A stretch of DNA of 19,471 nt from an uncultured Mycoplasmatota bacterium (GTDB taxonomy: Bacteria > Bacillota_I > Bacilli_A > RF39 > UBA660): NCBI GenBank assembly GCA_900546745.1, contig URDT01000023.1, forward strand, positions 1 through 19,471, written 5' to 3'. Positions within the stretch are counted from its first letter, which is position 1. Each line of letters begins with the position of its first letter. A program made the position numbers and the translations under genes. The notes under the pieces are model-generated. The model had not been told where the DNA came from. It saw only the letters and a list, made by a program, of their open reading frames with translations, and did not search any database. Below, piece after piece: positions 14,129-19,471 of this stretch.

Positions 14129-14568
14129 AAAGAGGCAACTTAATTATTATTCCTGATGAAAATCAAATATTAAGTCCTATTTTTAGTGAAGATATTATAG
14201 GAAAAGACGCTCATAATAATGGAATTGAAAAGTTTATAAAAAAGTATTATCCAAATACTCCAATTCAAATTGATTTGAACGACTATAATGGTGCACCTTG
14301 TGAAATAGCGAAAATGAACCATTTAGTAGTCAAAACGGAGGATACAGTTTCTTTGGTAATCATTTATTTGCCTGAGATTATTACAGATCGCCAAATTACT
14401 TGGCTAATGGAACAAAGATTGATTTTTGAACAATATCAGACTTGTGTTGGTTTATCTGAAACAAAAGAAGAAGATAAAATTGTTTTCAAAGAAATAAATG
14501 GGTTATCTGAAATATTGAAAGAAGCAAAAAGAAAAAATAACAGAAAGGATGAAATTCATGTTAGATAA
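14125..14568 (+). CDS. Unknown protein, probable paralog of the 8900-9331 product
   Basis: I do not recognise a family for this 147-residue soluble protein. It begins NLIIIPDENQ, then FSEDI, and has a central hydrophobic strand VSLVIIYLP followed by ITDRQITWLMEQRLIF and a basic, Lys/Arg-rich tail. The start and the segment P83-x6-Q90-x-x-W93-L94 line up with P73-x6-Q80-x-x-W83-L84 of the 8900-9331 protein, but the cysteine pairs of that protein are absent. It overlaps the HD gene by 4 bp and valS by 11 bp, so it is co-translated with both. It could be a regulator or accessory subunit of the enzyme that follows, but nothing in it shows a catalytic site. Confidence 0.75.
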   Translation: MKRGNLIIIPDENQILSPIFSEDIIGKDAHNNGIEKFIKKYYPNTPIQIDLNDYNGAPCEIAKMNHLVVKTEDTVSLVIIYLPEIITDRQITWLMEQRLIFEQYQTCVGLSETKEEDKIVFKEINGLSEILKEAKRKNNRKDEIHVR

Positions 14569-17092
14569 AAAATATAATCATTTAGAAGTAGAAAAAGATA
14601 AATATGAAAATTGGAAACAGAAAGGATATTTTACAAGTGGTGATTTATCTAAAAAGCCATATAGTATTGTAATACCACCTCCTAACGTAACAGGAAAATT
14701 ACATTTAGGTCATGCTTGGGATACGACTTTACAAGATATCATGATTCGTTATAAAAGAATGGATGGCTATGATGCATTATGGCTACCAGGAATGGATCAT
14801 GCTGGAATTGCCACTCAAGCGAAAGTAGATAAAAAATTGCGTGATATGGGAATTGATCCAAGAAGTATGACAAGAGATGAATGGCTAAAACATGCTTGGT
14901 CATGGAAAGAAGAATATGCTGAAAATATTCATAGACAATGGGCTAAAATGGGATTAAGTCTAGATTATACAAAAGAAAGATTTACCCTAGACGAAGGTTT
15001 ATCAAAAGCTGTCCGTCATGTTTTTGTAACACTTTATAATAAGGGTTTAATTTATAGAGGAGAAAGAATTATTAACTGGGATCCTGTTGCTATGACAGCA
15101 CTTTCTAATGAAGAAGTTATTTATCAAGAAGATGAAGGCGCCTTTTATCACTTAAAGTATTTTATTGAAGGAACTAGTGATTACTTAGATGTTGCAACAA
15201 CTCGTCCAGAAACATTATTTGGAGATACGGCAGTCGCTGTAAATCCAAGTGATGAAAGATATCAAAATCTAATTGGAAAAAATGTCATTTTACCAATTGT
15301 TGGTAAATTAATTCCAATTGTAGGGGACGAACATGCTGATCCAACATTTGGAACAGGTGTAGTTAAAATTACTCCAGCTCATGATCCAAATGACTTTGAA
15401 GTAGGAAATAGACATCACTTAGAACGCGTTGTTGTAATGAATAAAGATGCTACAATGAATAAAAATGCACTTCATTATGAAGGACTTACTAGAGAAGAAT
15501 GTAGAGAAAAATTACTAGAAGAATTAAAAGAAAAAGATCTATTAATTCGTATTGAACCAATGGTACATAGTGTTGGACATAGTGAAAGAACCAATGCTGT
15601 TGTAGAACCATATTTATCAAAACAATGGTTTGTAAAAATGAGACCTTTAGCTGATGCAGTATTAAAAAATCAAGAAAGCCCAGAAACAAAAGTAAATTTT
15701 GTTCCAGAACGATATGAAAAAACAATGAATCACTGGATGGAAATTACTTATGATTGGTGTATCTCTAGACAATTATGGTGGGGACATCAAATACCAGCTT
15801 GGTATAAAGGCGATGAAGTTTATGTAGGAGAAGAAGCTCCTAAAGAAGAAGGATGGACACAAGACCCAGATGTCTTAGATACTTGGTTTTCTAGTGCATT
15901 ATGGCCTTTTTCAACAATGGGGTGGCCAGAGGATACAGAGGCTTTAAAAAGATATTATCCAAATAATGTTTTAGTAACAGGATATGATATTATTCCATTC
16001 TGGGTAAATAGGATGACTTTCCAAGGATTAGAATTTACGAAAACAAGACCATTTAAAGATTGTTTAATTCATGGTTTAATTCGTGATAAAGAAGGAAGAA
16101 AAATGTCAAAATCTTTAGGAAATGGTGTAGATCCTATGGATGTAATAGAAAAGTATGGTTGCGATTCTTTAAGATTTTTCTTGGCTACTTCAACAGCTCC
16201 AGGAATGGATCTTCGTTATGATGAAGAAAAAGTAAAATCAACTTGGAATTTTATTAATAAATTATGGAATGCCTCTCGTTTCGTTTTAATGAATCTAGAA
16301 GATTTTGATATGAAGGATTATTCTTTAGAAAACTTAAAAGAAAGTGACAAATGGATTGTTACAAAATTAAATTTATTAATTCAAAATGTAAGAGAACATA
16401 TGGATAAATATGAATTTAATGTAGTAGGCAGTGAAATTTATAGCTTTATTTGGGATGATTTTTGTGATTGGTATATTGAACTTGCTAAAATCAATATGGA
16501 TAATACAACTAAATCCGTATTAATTTATACTCTAGAAAATATATTAAAATTACTTCATCCATTTATGCCTTATGTAACAGAAGAAATTTATCAGATGCTT
16601 CCTAATGCATTAGAATCTATTATGATTAGTTCTTATCCAGTTTATGATGAAACTAAAGTATTTAACTCTAGATTAGATGATATTATTGCTCTTATTAGTA
16701 GAATTAGAAAAATAAAATTAGAAAATAATATTGGAAAAGAATTCTTTATTGAATATGATAATACATATTTGAGTGATCATATTGATTTAGTAAATCGTTT
16801 AACAAAGATTAATCAAGGTTCTTTAAAGAAAGAAAATTGCTCTAAAATTGAAATTGCTTTTCAAGATGGTGTTGTTACACTTTACTATGATGGAAGTGAA
16901 AATTTAAGTAAATTAAAAGAATCTTTAGAAAAAGAAAAAGAACGATTAGAAAATAGTATTCAAAGAAGACAAAAATTATTAAGTAACGAAAATTATGTAA
17001 ATAAGGCTCCTGTAGATTTGGTTTCTAAAGAAAAAGAGACTTTGGAACATGAATTACAAGAATTGGAATTAATTAAAAATAAACTAAGTTAA
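14558..17092 (+). CDS. valS: Valyl-tRNA synthetase
   Basis: ValRS charges tRNA-Val with valine and removes wrongly attached threonine. The 844-residue protein has the class I layout: PPPNVTGKLHLGHAW with HLGH at 49-52; the CP1 editing domain with TTRPETLFGDTAVAV and GTGVVKITPAHDPND; WCISRQLWWGHQIPAW; and the KMSKS motif at 515-519 (RKMSKSLGNG). An anticodon-binding helical domain follows (WIVTKLNLL, FIWDDFCDWYIELAK), then a C-terminal coiled coil from about residue 784 typical of ValRS. It is a little shorter than the B. subtilis enzyme (about 880). I chose ATG 14558 because AAGG at 14545-14548 sits 9 nt upstream; the in-frame ATG at 14549 would leave no spacing. The gene is under the valine T-box and ends before an intrinsic terminator. 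Confidence 0.98.
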   Translation: MLDKKYNHLEVEKDKYENWKQKGYFTSGDLSKKPYSIVIPPPNVTGKLHLGHAWDTTLQDIMIRYKRMDGYDALWLPGMDHAGIATQAKVDKKLRDMGIDPRSMTRDEWLKHAWSWKEEYAENIHRQWAKMGLSLDYTKERFTLDEGLSKAVRHVFVTLYNKGLIYRGERIINWDPVAMTALSNEEVIYQEDEGAFYHLKYFIEGTSDYLDVATTRPETLFGDTAVAVNPSDERYQNLIGKNVILPIVGKLIPIVGDEHADPTFGTGVVKITPAHDPNDFEVGNRHHLERVVVMNKDATMNKNALHYEGLTREECREKLLEELKEKDLLIRIEPMVHSVGHSERTNAVVEPYLSKQWFVKMRPLADAVLKNQESPETKVNFVPERYEKTMNHWMEITYDWCISRQLWWGHQIPAWYKGDEVYVGEEAPKEEGWTQDPDVLDTWFSSALWPFSTMGWPEDTEALKRYYPNNVLVTGYDIIPFWVNRMTFQGLEFTKTRPFKDCLIHGLIRDKEGRKMSKSLGNGVDPMDVIEKYGCDSLRFFLATSTAPGMDLRYDEEKVKSTWNFINKLWNASRFVLMNLEDFDMKDYSLENLKESDKWIVTKLNLLIQNVREHMDKYEFNVVGSEIYSFIWDDFCDWYIELAKINMDNTTKSVLIYTLENILKLLHPFMPYVTEEIYQMLPNALESIMISSYPVYDETKVFNSRLDDIIALISRIRKIKLENNIGKEFFIEYDNTYLSDHIDLVNRLTKINQGSLKKENCSKIEIAFQDGVVTLYYDGSENLSKLKESLEKEKERLENSIQRRQKLLSNENYVNKAPVDLVSKEKETLEHELQELELIKNKLS

Positions 17093-17108
17093 TTATCTAA
17101 TTGAAAAA

Positions 17109-17137
17109 AGTTTAAGAAAAAATCTTAGACTTTTTTT
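17109..17137 (+). terminator. Intrinsic terminator of the valS operon
   Basis: AGTTTAAGA (17109-17117) pairs with TCTTAGACT (17123-17131) with one G-T pair around an AAAAA loop, followed by T to 17137. Confidence 0.85.
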
Positions 17138-17186
17138 GACAATTATTTGACAAATCTACTAGCCAAATGGTGAAATATTTGTTATT

Positions 17187-17223
17187 ATCTAAGTAAGATA
17201 GGGACTCGCCCTAGTAGTTAGAT
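17187..17223 (+). promoter_or_regulatory. Stem-loop in the leader of the acetyltransferase gene
   Basis: Nested inverted repeats are present: outer arms ATCTAA (17187-17192) and TTAGAT (17218-17223), inner arms TAGGG (17199-17203) and CCCTA (17209-17213), loop ACTCG. The AGGAG ribosome binding site starts at 17224, immediately after the outer arm. A weak -10 (TATTAT, 17183-17188) overlaps the first arm, so it is unclear whether the whole structure is transcribed or is a DNA operator. I do not recognise a known riboswitch. Confidence 0.45.
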
Positions 17224-17234
17224 AGGAGATTTGT

Positions 17235-17672
17235 ATGGAATTAAAATTTAAAATAGCAACAGAAGAAGATTTAGAAGGAATCATTCAATTATGTAATGAA
17301 TGTTTCAATGAAACAACTAGTATGGAATATGCTACAAAAATGTTTGAAGCAACAAAAAATGATCCTAATCAAATTTATTTGGTAGGTTGTGATGGAGATA
17401 AGATTATCGCACATGTAAAAATTACGATTATCCCAACAATATATGAAAAAATGAATACTTATGCAATAATCAATCATGTCTGTGTAAAACCAGAATATAG
17501 ACGTCATGATATTGCTACACATATGCTTGATGAAGTAACAAGAATTTGTAAAGAAAAAAATTGTGTATGCATGGAATTATGGTCTATGAACTTTAGAGAA
17601 GCAGCTCATGCTTGTTACAAACACTATGGATTTGGTGTTGATGATGCAAAATTCTTTTCAAAAAAAATATAA
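17235..17672 (+). CDS. GNAT family N-acetyltransferase
   Basis: This is a 145-residue acetyl-CoA-dependent acetyltransferase. The start FKIATEEDLEGIIQLCNECF is the usual first strand and helix. Motif A is NHVCVKPEYRRHDIATHML (80-98): Arg89, Arg90 and Ala94 of the R-x-x-G-x-A acetyl-CoA loop are present, but the usual Gly is Asp92. Motif B is the end AAHACYKHYGFGVDD, typical of the family. The substrate (small molecule or protein N terminus) cannot be read. It follows the valS terminator and so has its own transcript. The next gene starts 12 bp downstream and probably belongs to the same operon. Confidence 0.85.
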   Translation: MELKFKIATEEDLEGIIQLCNECFNETTSMEYATKMFEATKNDPNQIYLVGCDGDKIIAHVKITIIPTIYEKMNTYAIINHVCVKPEYRRHDIATHMLDEVTRICKEKNCVCMELWSMNFREAAHACYKHYGFGVDDAKFFSKKI

Positions 17673-17684
17673 GGAGATGTTATT

Positions 17685-18866
17685 ATGAAGATTAGCAATG
17701 TTTATATCGGTGGCTGGTTTCAAAGAACAATGCTACAATTAACAGAAATATATGATTTTTTAAGAGATTGTAAATCTCAATTGAATTTAGATCCAGAAAA
17801 ACTTCAAGAATTTCGCAAAAGTTTAGAAATTGGAAAAATTGATTATGGTGTAGCTGGAGAAGAATACATTGAATTTACGACAGCTCTAAATATGAAAGTA
17901 AAAGTATTTGAAGATGGTTTGATTACGGTCAATAATACAAATGTTAGTGATGATACTTTATTTGCTGATTTAGATAAAATTACAGATTACTATGAAAATA
18001 AGTTATCACCAGCCTTTAATTATTTATTTAGTTTGGGAGCACCTGTCCCAAAAGAACTTGCTCATATAGAAACCATATATCCTTATTTTATTATTTGTGA
18101 TAATGTTACCAAAGAAGATATTTCAGATTTGTTATCTAGAACTGAAAAACAAAAATATTTTGAATTTTCTAGTGAAAAATATGATGTTGTTAGAGGAGAT
18201 AAATATTATTTTATTAATAATAAAAAACAATCTCTTGAAAATATTGAACGTTATATTGAATCACAAGTTTTTATTCGTGAATTTAAAGGACAATTACATC
18301 GTTATTTAAATATTCATAGAATTATTTGGGAAAAAATTGATAATATTAAAGATAAAGTTAATGTAAAAGGATCCGAAATTGTTAAATTTACAACAAAACT
18401 AGAAGGTTATTCAAAAACAGTAAACTTAATTGATGGAAGAATTAACCAAATGAGTACTTATATTTCAACTAGAGAAAAAATTGTTAAAGCAGATCCTGAA
18501 TTAACAGAATTTTTAGCAATCTCTGGATATCGTTATGAAACATTAAGAGATACTTTAAATTATATTCAATATTTATGGGATATGACTCAAACACATTTGA
18601 ATCAAGCAAAAAGTTTATTTTCTGAAATTAAATCAGATGTTACAAATAGTTCAGTATCGAATTTAACAGTAGTCACTTCTATGAGTGCTGGAGCATCTCT
18701 TTTAGGACTTTTAAATGAATCACTTCCAACTGTTAATCTAATGGGATTTGTTTACTTTTTAATTTTGGCTTTAATTGGTTGGATTTCAACAAAAATTTTA
18801 TCATTTATAGGAAAACAAAGAAAATATGAAGTAACAGATGTTGAATATGATAAGGATATTAAATGA
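17685..18866 (+). CDS. Unknown protein with C-terminal two-helix membrane anchor
   Basis: This 393-residue protein has a large soluble N-terminal part and two membrane helices near the end (about 327-343 and 352-375), followed by a short polar tail. The region from about 195 to 325 looks helical and coiled-coil-like (RYIESQVFIREFKGQLHRYL, then KLEGYSKTVNLIDGRINQM). This gives a CorA- or RMD1/DUF155-like arrangement, but the GMN motif of CorA transporters is absent, so ion transport is not supported. It is likely a membrane-anchored cytosolic protein. The ribosome binding site is GGAG, 8 nt from the ATG. Its stop overlaps the start of an ABC transporter gene by 4 bp (ATGA), so the two are translationally coupled and may act together. 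Confidence 0.75.
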   Translation: MKISNVYIGGWFQRTMLQLTEIYDFLRDCKSQLNLDPEKLQEFRKSLEIGKIDYGVAGEEYIEFTTALNMKVKVFEDGLITVNNTNVSDDTLFADLDKITDYYENKLSPAFNYLFSLGAPVPKELAHIETIYPYFIICDNVTKEDISDLLSRTEKQKYFEFSSEKYDVVRGDKYYFINNKKQSLENIERYIESQVFIREFKGQLHRYLNIHRIIWEKIDNIKDKVNVKGSEIVKFTTKLEGYSKTVNLIDGRINQMSTYISTREKIVKADPELTEFLAISGYRYETLRDTLNYIQYLWDMTQTHLNQAKSLFSEIKSDVTNSSVSNLTVVTSMSAGASLLGLLNESLPTVNLMGFVYFLILALIGWISTKILSFIGKQRKYEVTDVEYDKDIK

Positions 18867-19471
18867 AACGATACGTTCAAATATTTAAAAATTTATTAAA
18901 AATTGATAATAATAAATTATTTGTAATTATTCAAATGTTTATTAGTTCAGGAATTAATAACATTACTAGTTTGTTACCACCAATTGCGACTTCTGGAATT
19001 ATTGCAATGATCACGAATAATAATTTTGATGGTATTTGGTATTTTGTAGTCTTATATATTATTTTTTATTTAATGTATTTTGGCTCTTTATATTGGAATT
19101 ATCATACTTATACTGTTTTAGCAGATTATTATCATTTAAATGTTCAAAAAATGTTATTTGAAAAAGTAGCCAATAATGAAGCTATTTTTGAAAAGTTTTC
19201 AAAAGGTAAAATTATAGAAACGTGTAGTGATGACATCCGTTATCTAGTAGATGTTATTGATTGTATTGTAAAAGCAACTATGAGTATTGTAAAACTTGTT
19301 ATTATATTTATCATATTTATGTATTACAATATTATTGTGGCAACTATTGTTTTAGTTTTAGATTTGTTATATTTAAAATTAATGAATGATAATTCTAAAA
19401 AAGTTTCTAAATATTATGAGGGAACTAGAAAGTATGAAGATAAGATTATTGATATTTTAAATCAAATGCTT
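18863..19471 (+). CDS. ABC transporter transmembrane subunit, N-terminal part (cut by window end)
   Basis: The first 203 residues of a membrane protein are present and no stop is reached. Hydrophobic segments lie at about 18-45, 57-77 and 137-170, joined by loops with the look of an ABC exporter membrane domain: NVQKMLFEKVANNEAIFEKF with KGKIIETCSDDIRYLVDVID, the coupling-helix region, then a long helical hairpin. A fused ATPase would be expected after the window end. The cargo is unknown. It overlaps the previous gene by 4 bp. Confidence 0.75.
   Translation, partial: MKRYVQIFKNLLKIDNNKLFVIIQMFISSGINNITSLLPPIATSGIIAMITNNNFDGIWYFVVLYIIFYLMYFGSLYWNYHTYTVLADYYHLNVQKMLFEKVANNEAIFEKFSKGKIIETCSDDIRYLVDVIDCIVKATMSIVKLVIIFIIFMYYNIIVATIVLVLDLLYLKLMNDNSKKVSKYYEGTRKYEDKIIDILNQML

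Noticed and set aside
14549..14557. Upstream ATG for valS
   Set aside because: The ribosome binding site touches this ATG, leaving no spacing; ATG 14558 is correctly spaced.

Overview
The window looks like the chromosome of a low-GC, endospore-forming, anaerobically growing Firmicute, most likely class Bacilli or one of its uncultured gut lineages. The evidence is very AT-rich DNA, three sporulation genes (spoIVA, a spoVIF-like gene, yunB), a yutD-family gene, oxygen-sensitive class III ribonucleotide reductase (nrdD/nrdG) and a T-box riboswitch. TGA is used as a stop and Trp is TGG, so the code is standard and not the mycoplasma code. I see no tRNA, rRNA, CRISPR array or insertion sequence.

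Layout. 1-435: the 3' end of a gene for a phage-tail-like or surface protein, followed by a terminator shared with the opposing strand. 571-2352 (minus strand): spoVIF-like then spoIVA, each with its own sporulation promoter (sigma-K-like and sigma-E-like, both mother-cell factors). 2353-2712: a 360-bp, extremely A-rich spacer ending in a strong sigma-A promoter. 2713-5709: the anaerobic ribonucleotide reductase operon. Here the C-terminal glycyl-radical domain of NrdD is a separate 57-codon gene with its own strong ribosome binding site, between the large NrdD gene and nrdG. 5713-6808: yunB and yutD. 6998-8035: an orphan pilin-like gene with a strong terminator.

8157-13155 is a tightly packed operon: a short-chain dehydrogenase, a small unknown protein, a PLP-dependent YnbB/methionine gamma-lyase-family enzyme, another small unknown, a transglutaminase-like protein, a large unknown, and a gene broken into two frames at a run of seven A. 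I cannot assign a pathway. 13164-17137 is a second operon behind a valine-type T-box: HD-domain hydrolase, an unknown protein, then valyl-tRNA synthetase. Its unknown protein looks paralogous to the small protein upstream of the YnbB-family gene in the first operon, and both precede a larger enzyme gene with a short overlap.

17187-19471: a GNAT acetyltransferase with a structured leader, a cytosolic protein with a two-helix C-terminal membrane anchor, and the start of an ABC transporter membrane subunit cut by the window end. The points most worth a second look are the split NrdD, the two-frame gene at 12692-13155, the paralogous small proteins, and the HD hydrolase under tRNA-Val control.
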